Origin: Geobacter sp. | GTDB lineage: Bacteria; Desulfobacterota; Desulfuromonadia; Geobacterales; Geobacteraceae | Length of the DNA stretch: 8,733 bases | Reading direction: 5' to 3' | NCBI GenBank assembly: GCA_003857395.1 | Contig: RPRC01000243.1 | Span: 1 to 8,733, forward strand | In this document: positions 1 to 6,312 of the stretch, in pieces | Numbering within the stretch: the first letter of the stretch is position 1 | How the letters are laid out: each line of letters starts with the position of its first letter | Program-made: the position numbers and the translations under genes | Notes under the pieces: model-generated | The model's database searches: none | Seen by the model: the letters and a program-made list of their open reading frames with translations, nothing else | Told to the model about the DNA's origin: nothing

Positions 1-162
1 CGGGCACATGCTCATGAGGTGTCTGCCGTCGGCTTCCGGCGGCGGTTTGGCCACAAAGAAGCTGCTCTTGCACTTGGGGCATTCGAAATTGCGCCCTTCG
101 GCCGGAACGTCCACTGAGTTGATATTCCCAGTCAGGTGACAGGATGGGCATTCGATTATCAT
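1..162 (-). CDS. Zinc-ribbon domain protein, N-terminal part (runs off the window)
   Basis: The minus-strand reading frame opens with ATG at 162 and continues without a stop to base 1, so only the first 54 residues are visible. It begins MIIECPSC and has two CxxC knuckles, C5/C8 and C28/C31, about 20 residues apart. This is the layout of the short MJ0042-type zinc ribbon found at the N terminus of many deltaproteobacterial regulators and membrane proteins. A third cysteine at residue 53 (MCP) may open a second ribbon. A purine-rich ribosome site (AGAGGAAAG) lies about 9 bases upstream of the ATG. The gene is divergent from cheV, with about 277 bases between the starts. What follows the ribbon, and therefore the function, cannot be told from this window. 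Confidence 0.8.
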   Translation of the reverse strand, partial: MIIECPSCHLTGNINSVDVPAEGRNFECPKCKSSFFVAKPPPEADGRHLMSMCP

Positions 163-348
163 TTTCGCACTCTTTCCTCTGCCAAAACTTCTGGGGGTTG
201 TAACGCAGATTTTGATCAATCAGCTCGTACTGATTTCCCTTCCATAGTCCAAGTCTTGTATCACTTTCGGCGGGTGGATGCAATCGGTGAAAGATGAGTA
301 AAAAAACAGCGAACATTCTTACCGCAGTGGTTCGGCCATCGTTTCCGT
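163..348. other. Divergent intergenic region, upstream part
   Basis: This is the left part of the spacer between the zinc-ribbon gene (leftward) and cheV (rightward). It must hold the promoter of the leftward gene, but I cannot pick out a convincing -35/-10 pair on the minus strand. An 8-base palindrome TTGATCAA sits near 213-220. A 38-codon frame at 294-410 runs through the FliA promoter and is not called as a gene. Confidence 0.4.
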
Positions 349-375
349 TAAAGTTTTGTGGCTGCTTACCGATAG
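349..375 (+). promoter_or_regulatory. Sigma-28 (FliA) promoter for cheV
   Basis: The sequence TAAAGTTT at 349-356 matches the FliA -35 consensus at all eight positions. After exactly 11 bases comes ACCGATAG at 368-375, which matches the -10 consensus GCCGATAA at six of eight positions, including the central CCGATA core. Transcription would begin near 382-385, leaving a leader of roughly 55-65 bases before cheV. A flagellar sigma-factor promoter ahead of a chemotaxis adaptor gene is the expected biology, which supports the call. The spacing and both elements are seen directly; use by FliA in this organism is inferred. Confidence 0.8.
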
Positions 376-439
376 ATACACTAAAGCGGGGGCGAAAGCA
401 TTCCCCTTGAGGATGTAAATCAATTATTCTACGAGCGAG

Positions 440-1393
440 GTGCCGGTGGCAGCCGACGACAAGCAGAAGATTTTATTGGAAAGTGGTACGAATGAACTGG
501 AAATCGTAGAGTTTCGGATTGATGAAAGGAACGCGGCTGGCGAGATCGTTCCCTGTTACTATGGGGTGAACGTGGCCAAGGTACGGGAAATTATCCGCCG
601 ACCGAAGACCTGGAAAATTCCTAACAGTCATTCTGCTGTTGAAGGGATGATGCAGCTGCGGGACAGTGTCCTTGCGGTAATCAACCTTTCCTATGTCCTT
701 GGTAAAGACAATGAAGATCTGACACCTGACCGGGTGGTAGTCCTCGAGTTCAACCGGATGAATGTGGGAATCCTTGTTCATGCTGTTTCGAGCATCTACC
801 GGATTTCCTGGGAGCGGGTGGAACCGCCGGTGAAGATGATTAACAGTGCCAATGTCACCGGCGTGGTCAAGATGGACGACCGGATTATCCTGATTCTTGA
901 TTTTGAGAAGATTGTTGCCGAAATATGCGGGCACGATATCCTCTACAAGATCGGTGATGAGCAGATGACAGAGGAACTGACCCTTGATCGGAGCACGCGT
1001 CGCATTCTTGTGGCCGATGACTCGCGATTCATCCGCAGCAATATCTGTTCTTCGCTTCGTGCCGCTGGGTATCGGGTGGAAGAGGCGGAAAACGGTTCGG
1101 ACGCATGGGATATGATCAATGTTATGCTGCGGCGTTGTAACCAGGCCGGGGCTCACTACAGCCGGGAATTTGACATGCTCATTACCGACATAGAAATGCC
1201 GAAAATGGACGGCTTGCACCTGACCGCATTAGTCAGAAAAGAAGAAGCTCTGCGAGGCTTGCCCGTTCTTCTCTTCTCGTCCCTGGCCAGTGACGACAAC
1301 AAACGCAAATGGCGCGACTTGGGTGCCAACGATATCGTCACGAAACCAGACTTGCCGAATCTGGTTGAAATAGCCGACAGTCTGTTGCACTAA
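440..1393 (+). CDS. cheV: Chemotaxis coupling protein CheV (CheW domain plus receiver)
   Basis: CheV-type proteins couple chemoreceptors to the CheA kinase through a CheW-like domain, and a fused receiver domain tunes that coupling when phosphorylated. The 317-residue protein has the usual length. Residues about 18-165 form the CheW-like domain (VNVAKVREII, then MMQLRDSVLAVINLSYVLG and GVVKMDDRIILILDFEKI). Residues about 187-317 form the receiver: acidic pair D193/D194 in VADDS, phospho-acceptor D250 in LITDIEMPKMDG, switch serine S280 and lysine K302 in VTKPD, all present. Two GTG starts are possible, at 440 and 446. The second has the better spacing from the GCGAGG at 435-440 and would shorten the protein by two residues. 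The gene follows a FliA promoter and ends at an intrinsic terminator, so it is probably expressed alone with the flagellar regulon. Confidence 0.93.
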   Translation: MPVAADDKQKILLESGTNELEIVEFRIDERNAAGEIVPCYYGVNVAKVREIIRRPKTWKIPNSHSAVEGMMQLRDSVLAVINLSYVLGKDNEDLTPDRVVVLEFNRMNVGILVHAVSSIYRISWERVEPPVKMINSANVTGVVKMDDRIILILDFEKIVAEICGHDILYKIGDEQMTEELTLDRSTRRILVADDSRFIRSNICSSLRAAGYRVEEAENGSDAWDMINVMLRRCNQAGAHYSREFDMLITDIEMPKMDGLHLTALVRKEEALRGLPVLLFSSLASDDNKRKWRDLGANDIVTKPDLPNLVEIADSLLH

Positions 1394-1419
1394 CCCTTGG
1401 TGTACTGTCTCTGATCGAA

Positions 1420-1451
1420 GGAGGCCTGCTTTTGCGGGCCTTCAGCTTTTT
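1420..1451 (+). terminator. Intrinsic terminator after cheV
   Basis: A GC-rich hairpin with seven pairs (GGCCTGC at 1423-1429 with GCGGGCC at 1434-1440, including one G-T pair) closes on a TTTT loop and extends by about three further pairs outward. It is followed after three bases by five Ts at 1447-1451. It lies about 27 bases beyond the cheV stop codon. Because it sits inside the longest possible upstream extension of the next reading frame, it also argues that the cheR-like gene starts further downstream. Confidence 0.8.
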
Positions 1452-1494
1452 CCTCCTCGCAGTGGATAGTTTCTGCAGGAGTATACGTTTTTTC

Positions 1495-1509
1495 TGGTGC
1501 GCTTCTTGT
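1495..1509 (+). promoter_or_regulatory. Possible sigma-54-like promoter before the cheR-like gene
   Basis: TGGTGC at 1495-1500 is followed after five bases by TTGT at 1506-1509. The GG and the following G fall at the 12-base spacing typical of sigma-54 -24/-12 elements, but the usually invariant C of the -12 GC is a T here. Initiation would be near 1520, about 30 bases before the chosen ATG. No good sigma-70 pair was found between the cheV terminator and the gene. This is a weak candidate. Confidence 0.22.
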
Positions 1510-1551
1510 GTGTTCAGCCAGGAAATCCAGCAAAAGGTTCGTGACCAAACA

Positions 1552-2193
1552 ATGTGTAGTGTTCTGAAAGACATCACCCGGGTAATGGAGAAGATCTACG
1601 GAAAGGATATTTACCCCTTTGAGGAATCCTTTCTGCAGAAAACGCTCGAAAAACGACTCTCTTTGACCTCGATCAACAACTTTACGACCTATTCCGGTTA
1701 CCTGTCCGAAAACATCACGGAAGCGGAAGCTCTTTTTCGGGCTCTCACCATTACCTACAGCGAGTTCTTTCGCAACCCGCTTACCTTTGCTCTGATCGAG
1801 CAATTAATCATTCCTGTTCTCCTGGATGAAAAAGGAAAATCCGGGCGGTCGGAGATCAGGGTCTGGTCGGCCGCGTGCGCAGCAGGCCAGGAGCCCTATT
1901 CCGTTGCCATCCTGCTTGACGAGCTGATCACTGCGCGGGGAAGTACGGTTTCCTACCGAATTTTCGCCACTGACTTTTCTGCGACGGATCTGGCACTCGC
2001 GGACAAGGGTGTGTATGATTTTGGCGCAGTAACAAACGTTCGTGTGAAGCACCTCCGTGAATTTTTTACCACAACAGGTGAATTCTATTCAATTGCTCCC
2101 CGGATCAGGGCGCATGTGGACTTCTCCCGTTATGACCTGCTTGACGTGGACCTGTTTCACCAGACGATCCAGGAGGCACTAGATGGGAAGTAG
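1552..2193 (+). CDS. CheR-type protein methyltransferase, C-terminally truncated
   Basis: CheR enzymes methylate glutamates on chemoreceptors using S-adenosylmethionine (SAM). This 213-residue frame has the N-terminal helical domain with TYSEFFRN (residues about 69-76, the family's T-x-x-x-FFR region), SAM motif I VWSAACAAGQEPYS (104-117), ATDFSATDL (139-147) and the run up to RYDLLD (193-198). It then ends after 15 more residues. Full CheR proteins continue for about 60-80 residues, including the F-D-x-x-x-C-R-N-x-x-x-Y-F segment that completes the SAM pocket; that part is absent in every frame. The ATG at 1552 is chosen because the usual first helix begins there and the upstream extension overlaps the cheV terminator, although no strong ribosome site precedes it. 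The stop overlaps the kinase start by 11 bases. It may be a decayed gene or a short protein with a binding role only. Confidence 0.75.
   Translation: MCSVLKDITRVMEKIYGKDIYPFEESFLQKTLEKRLSLTSINNFTTYSGYLSENITEAEALFRALTITYSEFFRNPLTFALIEQLIIPVLLDEKGKSGRSEIRVWSAACAAGQEPYSVAILLDELITARGSTVSYRIFATDFSATDLALADKGVYDFGAVTNVRVKHLREFFTTTGEFYSIAPRIRAHVDFSRYDLLDVDLFHQTIQEALDGK
2171..2176 (+). promoter_or_regulatory. Strong ribosome-binding site of the hybrid kinase
   Basis: A perfect AGGAGG lies inside the 3' end of the cheR-like frame, six bases before the ATG at 2183. It fixes the kinase start and implies translational coupling with the truncated cheR. Confidence 0.85.
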
Positions 2194-4345
2194 CAGTTTG
2201 AAGCTTTTAGCCATAGATGATAATCGTGACAACCTGACTTCTCTGAAAGCCGTTGTGGCGGATATCCTTCCCCAGGCCAGGGTGCTGTCCGCCCTGAATG
2301 GACCTGCGGGGATTGAGCTGGCGAGTGCCGAAGACCCTGATGTCATCCTGCTTGATATCGTCATGCCGGGAATGGATGGATACGAGGTGTGCCGGCGATT
2401 GAAGGGGGATGAAAAACTCTGGCACATTCCGGTGGTTTTCCTCACCGCCGTGAAAACGGACCGGAAGAGCCGGATCATGGCCCTGGAGGTGGGCGCCGAA
2501 GGTTTTCTCGCAAAACCTTTGGACGAGACAGAGTTAATGGCCCAGATCCGTGCCATGGCCAAGATCAAAGAGGCGAATGTGTTGAAGCGGCAGGAGCAGG
2601 AACGACTGGCCGCTCTGGTGGGTGAACGTACCAGCGAGTTGGAGCAGGAACTGGTTAGACGGCGCGGAATGGAAGATGAGCTGCGGGAGGCGAACAAGCG
2701 CTTGCAGTTGAGCCAGAACGCAACATTAAATCTCCTGGGTGAATTGAAAGAGGAGATTGAGGCACGAAAAATGGGCGAGGAGGCCTTGCGTGAGAGCGAG
2801 AGACGGATGCGGAGCATTTTTCGTGTCGCTCCGACCGGGATCGGCGTTGTCTGTAACAGGGTGCTGCTTGATGTGAACTCGCGGGTTTGCGAAATGACTG
2901 GCTACTCAAGAGATGAACTTGTTGGCAAGAGCGCCGAAATTTTCTACGCCACTCGGGAGGATTTTAACAGTGTCGGAAGAGAGAAGTATCGCCAGATAGA
3001 CGACAAAGGAACCGGTACCGTTGAAACTCTCTGGAAGAAAAAAGACGGAACAATAATCAATATCATTCTTTCCTCAACACCGATCGATTCGGATGACCAT
3101 TCGAAAGGGGTCATTTTTACCGCCTTGGATATCACTTCACGGAAACAGGCAGAAGAAGAGCGGGAGAAGCTCCAGGCCCAACTCATTCAGTCACAGAAGA
3201 TGGAGGTTGTCGGGCAGTTGGCGGGTGGGGTGGCACACGATTTCAACAATATTCTGACCGCAATCATCGGGTTTGGCCATCTACTGATGATGAAAAGTGA
3301 GGAAGGCGACCCCCGTCGGCACTACGCGGAAGAGATCATCTCTTCCTGCGAAAAGGCCGCTTCGATAACCCGCCGTCTGTTGGCTTTCTGCCGCCAGGAT
3401 ATTTCCGAGAAGAGCCGCCTGAATTTGAACAACCTTATTGCGACCTCACAGAAGATGCTTTCCCGGCTCATCGGCGATGACCTGGAGTTTCATTTCAAGC
3501 CTTGTGCTGAAGATTTGCAGGTGGTTGCCGACCCGGTTCAGATCGAGCAGGTGCTGATGAATCTGGCAACTAACGCACGAGATGCCATGCCGGGTGGAGG
3601 TATTTTTTCCATCGAAACATCGCTTCTGCGGGTTGATGAAGGGTTTGTTGCCATGCACGGCTTCGGGACACCGGGCGACTATGCCGTCATCACGGTAACG
3701 GACACCGGAACAGGCATGAATCTGAATACGCGTCAGCGGATCTTCGACCCTTTTTTTACAACCAAGGAAGTGGGCAGGGGTACCGGCCTTGGTTTGTCCG
3801 TTGTGTATGGTATCCTGCAGCGGCACGAAGGTTATGTGAGGGTTTACAGCGACATGGGAATGGGAACTACTTTTCAGGTGTACTTGCCCATGGCCCGCTG
3901 TTGGGAAAAAGTCTTGCAAGCGGCGCCGTACAAGTGTTCGAAAGGAGGATTGGAAACAATCCTGGTGGCTGAAGATAATCGTGAACTGCTCGATGTTATT
4001 CAACTTACCCTGAGCGCATGGGGATATACCGTAATTGCTACGAAAAATGGCGAAGAGGCAGTGGCGAAATTTCGAGAATCAGCCGGCAGTATTGATCTCC
4101 TCCTGCTTGATATTATCATGCCGAAGAAAAGTGGCATTGACGTACTTGATGAATCCAGAAGCCTGCGCCCCGACATAAAAGTCATCTTTATGAGCGGCTA
4201 CCCGGCGGACTTTATCAAGGATCGCGGACTGATGAAGAGTGAGTACGCCTATGTTTCAAAACCGGTCTCCCCGAACGCTCTGCTCCGCTCCATTCGTGAA
4301 GTGCTCGATCATGACTCGGAGGATATTTCGCTGTCACCGGGGTAG
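2183..4345 (+). CDS. Hybrid histidine kinase, REC-coiled coil-PAS-HisKA-HATPase-REC
   Basis: This 720-residue cytoplasmic sensor kinase has no signal peptide or membrane segment. Residues about 6-125 are a receiver (acidic D12/D13, phospho-acceptor D58, T88, K111). A charged coiled coil follows at about 130-205, then a PAS domain at about 206-322 (APTGIGVV, MTGYSRDELVGKS, ITSRKQAEEE). The kinase core has phospho-acceptor H352 in GGVAHDFNN, N box N464 in NLATNARDAM, G1 box DTGTGM at 507-512, F box FDPFFTTK at 521-528 and G2 box GRGTGLGLS at 531-539. A second receiver at about 592-710 has E597/D598, D643, S671 and K693. All catalytic residues are present. The HDFNN form is typical of the NtrB-like HisKA class. 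It follows the truncated cheR with an 11-base overlap. The input at the N-terminal receiver probably comes from another kinase; the signal sensed by the PAS domain is unknown. Confidence 0.93.
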   Translation: MGSSSLKLLAIDDNRDNLTSLKAVVADILPQARVLSALNGPAGIELASAEDPDVILLDIVMPGMDGYEVCRRLKGDEKLWHIPVVFLTAVKTDRKSRIMALEVGAEGFLAKPLDETELMAQIRAMAKIKEANVLKRQEQERLAALVGERTSELEQELVRRRGMEDELREANKRLQLSQNATLNLLGELKEEIEARKMGEEALRESERRMRSIFRVAPTGIGVVCNRVLLDVNSRVCEMTGYSRDELVGKSAEIFYATREDFNSVGREKYRQIDDKGTGTVETLWKKKDGTIINIILSSTPIDSDDHSKGVIFTALDITSRKQAEEEREKLQAQLIQSQKMEVVGQLAGGVAHDFNNILTAIIGFGHLLMMKSEEGDPRRHYAEEIISSCEKAASITRRLLAFCRQDISEKSRLNLNNLIATSQKMLSRLIGDDLEFHFKPCAEDLQVVADPVQIEQVLMNLATNARDAMPGGGIFSIETSLLRVDEGFVAMHGFGTPGDYAVITVTDTGTGMNLNTRQRIFDPFFTTKEVGRGTGLGLSVVYGILQRHEGYVRVYSDMGMGTTFQVYLPMARCWEKVLQAAPYKCSKGGLETILVAEDNRELLDVIQLTLSAWGYTVIATKNGEEAVAKFRESAGSIDLLLLDIIMPKKSGIDVLDESRSLRPDIKVIFMSGYPADFIKDRGLMKSEYAYVSKPVSPNALLRSIREVLDHDSEDISLSPG

Positions 4346-4369
4346 ACCCTTGAGAGTATCCGTGCAGTA

Positions 4370-4393
4370 TTTTCATGATCTCTCTCATGAAAA
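4370..4393. repeat. Perfect 9-bp palindrome downstream of the kinase
   Basis: TTTTCATGA at 4370-4378 and TCATGAAAA at 4385-4393 are exact inverted copies separated by TCTCTC. The site lies 25 bases beyond the kinase stop, near the point where the PfpI-like reading on the minus strand fades. There is no following T tract on either strand, so it is a poor intrinsic terminator. It could be a protein-binding site, an mRNA-end hairpin or a scar. Confidence 0.5.
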
Positions 4394-4394
4394 C

Positions 4395-4706
4395 CAGTTC
4401 CAACTCATAACTGTTTTTACCGGTTATCTTGCCTGATCTCACGGAAGCCACATCCACCTGAATACTCTCCTCCTTGTTTCGATACAGGAGCCTGTCGGAC
4501 TTAGGGTAAATCTGCTGCAAATCCGTCTGGTCGGTCCATATTTCGCCGCTTTCTTGGGTAATAGAACAACTATTGCCCTGCAAAATCAACAAATCTGTCC
4601 TCCCCCAGCCGAATTTTCGCTTCGATTTCCTAAGTCCGGCAGACTCTTAGGGAACCAGGAGTTCTGAGTCCTCGAAATTGTCGGCAGTCAGTATCAAAAC
4701 TTTCAT
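4395..4706 (-). pseudogene. DJ-1/PfpI-family gene remnant, interrupted and truncated
   Basis: An ATG at 4706 on the minus strand, with GGGAGAG a few bases upstream, opens a frame beginning MKVLILTADNFEDSELLVP. This is the characteristic N terminus of the DJ-1/PfpI (class I amidotransferase-like) family. It meets a stop at 4649-4647, exactly where an inverted-repeat element begins. On the far side, from about 4487, the reading resumes with LYRNKEESIQVDVASVR and then GKITGKNSYELEL, which is the next part of the same family pattern. It then loses similarity near 4395. Only about 50 of the usual 170-190 codons remain, and the nucleophile-elbow cysteine and its histidine partner are missing. The gene is therefore dead twice over: by insertion and by loss of its 3' two thirds. 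The family assignment is from recognised sequence style, not a search. Confidence 0.78.
4488..4649. mobile_element. Small inverted-repeat-bounded element (MITE-like or IS deletion remnant)
   Basis: The 18-base arms at 4488-4505 and 4629-4646 are inverted copies with two mismatches (core CGGACTTAGG). They enclose about 123 bases with no credible coding capacity. The roughly 162-bp insert splits a recognisable PfpI-family reading frame, which is the best evidence that it is an insertion. No transposase fragment is visible, so it fits a MITE or an internally deleted insertion sequence whose family I cannot name. A target-site duplication is not obvious. TA occurs at both edges in the gene orientation and is a possible two-base duplication, but the exact ends are uncertain by a few bases. 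Confidence 0.65.
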
Positions 4707-4918
4707 TATCTCTCCCTTGCAGCTGAACAAAGTGCCCGCTTGTCAATGTTGTTTTGCTGTTGGTACTGTACACTGCCATATTTTAAGTGGAATTATAACC
4801 ACTGTTTACAGTAGTATCCAGCAATGAGGCAAAAACCTTTGCGGAGGGCCAATTGTCTGCTGCGCAGTGACTCCGGACTGTGTCGGACAGTTTCCATCCG
4901 CCTGATTCGGGTTAGGTA
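4707..4918. promoter_or_regulatory. Divergent control region between the pfpI remnant and the L,D-transpeptidase gene
   Basis: Two nested inverted repeats stand out: TACTGTA at 4764-4770 with TACAGTA at 4807-4813, and inside them AGTGG at 4786-4790 with CCACT at 4799-4803 around an AT-rich centre. On the minus strand TTGACA (4746-4741) is a perfect -35 hexamer pointing at the pfpI remnant, but its -10 is poor. For the rightward gene I see AT-rich stretches around 4777-4798 but no well-spaced pair. The palindromes may be an operator left over from divergent regulation. Confidence 0.4.
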
Positions 4919-5437
4919 ATGCGAAAAGCACCATTCATACTATTTCTGATTCTCTCCGGATTTCCTTTTCTGCTGTGTGCCGGGGAACCAGACAGCGCGC
5001 TTCCTCGCGGAACTCTTGCTGATAAAATAGTTGTTGAAAAGTCAAAACGAAAACTTACCCTCTTTGCTGGTGATAAAGTGCTCAAGGAATACAGAATCTC
5101 TTTGGGGAAGCAGCCGATTGGAGCCAAGGAACGTGAAGGAGACAATAAAACACCGGAGGGTTGCTACATCATTGACTTCCATAAACGTGACAGTAACTAT
5201 CACCGGGCACTTCATATTACGTACCCTGCCCGGAATGACCTTGAACGAGCTGAAAGCAAAGGGGTTTCTCCCGGCAAGGATATCATGATACATGGCATCC
5301 GGAATGGGTGCGGATGGCTCGGAGAACTGCATCAATACGCCGACTGGACAGGCGGCTGCATAGCGGTAACAAATGAAGAAATCGAAGAGCTCTGGCGGGT
5401 TGTTCCTGATGGGACTCCCATTGAAATCACACCCTGA
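4919..5437 (+). CDS. Exported L,D-transpeptidase (YkuD domain)
   Basis: YkuD-family enzymes form or edit 3-3 crosslinks in peptidoglycan, or attach proteins to it, using a catalytic cysteine in the periplasm. The 172-residue protein starts with a short signal peptide: positive MRK, hydrophobic residues 5-20, likely cleavage after A21. The C20 is not in a proper lipobox because the preceding residue is Leu. The catalytic domain spans about 34-171. It has the family's GDNKTPEGCY (74-83), H125 in IMIHGI and the nucleophile C147 in TGGCIAV, followed by EEIEELW. It is a minimal enzyme with no LysM or other wall-binding domain. The ATG at 4919 follows only a weak GGTTAGG. The next gene starts 37 bases after its stop, so the two may share a transcript. 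Confidence 0.9.
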   Translation: MRKAPFILFLILSGFPFLLCAGEPDSALPRGTLADKIVVEKSKRKLTLFAGDKVLKEYRISLGKQPIGAKEREGDNKTPEGCYIIDFHKRDSNYHRALHITYPARNDLERAESKGVSPGKDIMIHGIRNGCGWLGELHQYADWTGGCIAVTNEEIEELWRVVPDGTPIEITP

Positions 5438-5460
5438 GGACACTTGGCAACTACCGTTCA

Positions 5461-5466
5461 AGGAGG
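5461..5466 (+). promoter_or_regulatory. Ribosome-binding site that decides a TTG start
   Basis: A perfect AGGAGG stands eight bases before a TTG at 5475, in frame with the downstream repair gene. The upstream ATGs at 5373 and 5409 in the same frame lie inside the L,D-transpeptidase gene and lack such a site. Confidence 0.75.
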
Positions 5467-5474
5467 AATCCCTT

Positions 5475-6179
5475 TTGTTCGCTTCCGATATTTGCAGCAG
5501 ACTGCAGGCGCTCGGCGATCCTGAACAGGCAGGTGTGCTGCAGAAATTCTTTAAGACGGGCAAGGGTGAGGACGGTGAAGGTGATCTTTTTGTCGGGCTC
5601 CGTGTCCCCGAGACAAGGAAACTGGCCAAACAGTACCAGTCGCTTGCCCTTCCTGAGACCCTCCTGCTTCTCCACTCCCCCATCCATGAAGCACGACTCT
5701 TGGCGCTGCTGATTCTGGTCAGTGCCTATCAACGGGCGGATGCCGCCTTGCAGGAACAGATTTATACACTCTATCTCCAGAATACCCAGTGCATCAACAG
5801 TTGGGACCTGGTCGACGTCTCGGCGGAAAATATCGTTGGTGCTCATCTCCGCTATCGCAACAGGTCGCCACTCCATGAGTTGGCGGCATCCAGCCTCCTT
5901 TGGGAGCGAAGAATTGCCATCATGGCGACCTTTCATTTCATAAAGTGCGGAGAATTCGACGAAACCCTGCAGATTGCCGAGCTGTTGCTCCATGACAAGG
6001 AGGATTTGATCCACAAGGCGGTCGGTTGGATGCTGCGCGAGGTCGGAAAGCGTGATCGCCCTAGCGAAGAAGCGTTCCTTGCGGCACACTACAAGGTCAT
6101 GCCGCGCACCATGCTCCGCTACGCCATTGAGAAGTTTGAAGAGGGACCTCGGCAGCAGTTTCTGCGGGGAGAAATTTGA
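5475..6179 (+). CDS. AlkD-like DNA alkylation repair protein (HEAT repeats)
   Basis: AlkD-type glycosylases remove positively charged alkylated purines such as 3-methyladenine and 7-methylguanine without flipping the base. From the TTG at 5475 the protein is 234 residues, the normal length, and all helical. Family landmarks are present in order: GLRVPETRKLAK (41-52), HEARLLALLILV (71-82), INSWDLVDVSAENIVG (107-122), LWERRIAIM (142-150), KAVGWMLREVGKRD (181-194) and MPRTMLRYAIEKF (209-221). The AlkD catalytic set of two Trp, an Asp and an Arg appears matched by W110, D114 (spacing of four kept), R145 or R146, and W185, which suggests an active enzyme. The longer frame from 5373 would overlap the transpeptidase gene by 65 bases and is less likely. 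No functional link to its neighbour is apparent beyond shared direction. Confidence 0.88.
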   Translation: MFASDICSRLQALGDPEQAGVLQKFFKTGKGEDGEGDLFVGLRVPETRKLAKQYQSLALPETLLLLHSPIHEARLLALLILVSAYQRADAALQEQIYTLYLQNTQCINSWDLVDVSAENIVGAHLRYRNRSPLHELAASSLLWERRIAIMATFHFIKCGEFDETLQIAELLLHDKEDLIHKAVGWMLREVGKRDRPSEEAFLAAHYKVMPRTMLRYAIEKFEEGPRQQFLRGEI

Positions 6180-6312
6180 TCGGCCGAGGGTTTTTACCGG
6201 TGAGTTTCTGCGAAGGCGTCATCGTTGAGATAAATTAATTGTTATTGAGGTATGAATTTGCTATTGGTAAAAAACTGCTGGCAGCATTTAATTCGTCAAA
6301 CTGAAGGAGCAG

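Noticed and set aside
294..410. A 38-codon ORF beginning MSKKTAN upstream of cheV.
   Set aside because: It runs straight through the FliA promoter, has no strong ribosome site and shows no recognisable motif.
473..1219. A 248-codon minus-strand frame opposite cheV.
   Set aside because: It mirrors a clear CheW-receiver gene, has no recognisable domain, and looks like low-support shadow coding.
1432..1551. A 40-residue N-terminal extension of the CheR-like protein.
   Set aside because: It overlaps the intrinsic terminator of cheV and lacks CheR similarity. The conserved helix begins near the ATG at 1552.
4215..4592. A 125-codon minus-strand ORF as an intact hypothetical gene.
   Set aside because: It is a chimera: it starts inside the inverted-repeat element, reads through a PfpI fragment, then runs antisense through the kinase C terminus.
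4762..4777. A sigma-54-like TGGTAC...TGCC before the L,D-transpeptidase.
   Set aside because: The GG-to-GC distance is 13 rather than 12 bases, which such promoters do not tolerate.
4880..4888. A TGTCGGAC word resembling the element's inverted repeat, as a third end.
   Set aside because: Only eight bases match and the flanks differ, so chance is the simpler explanation.
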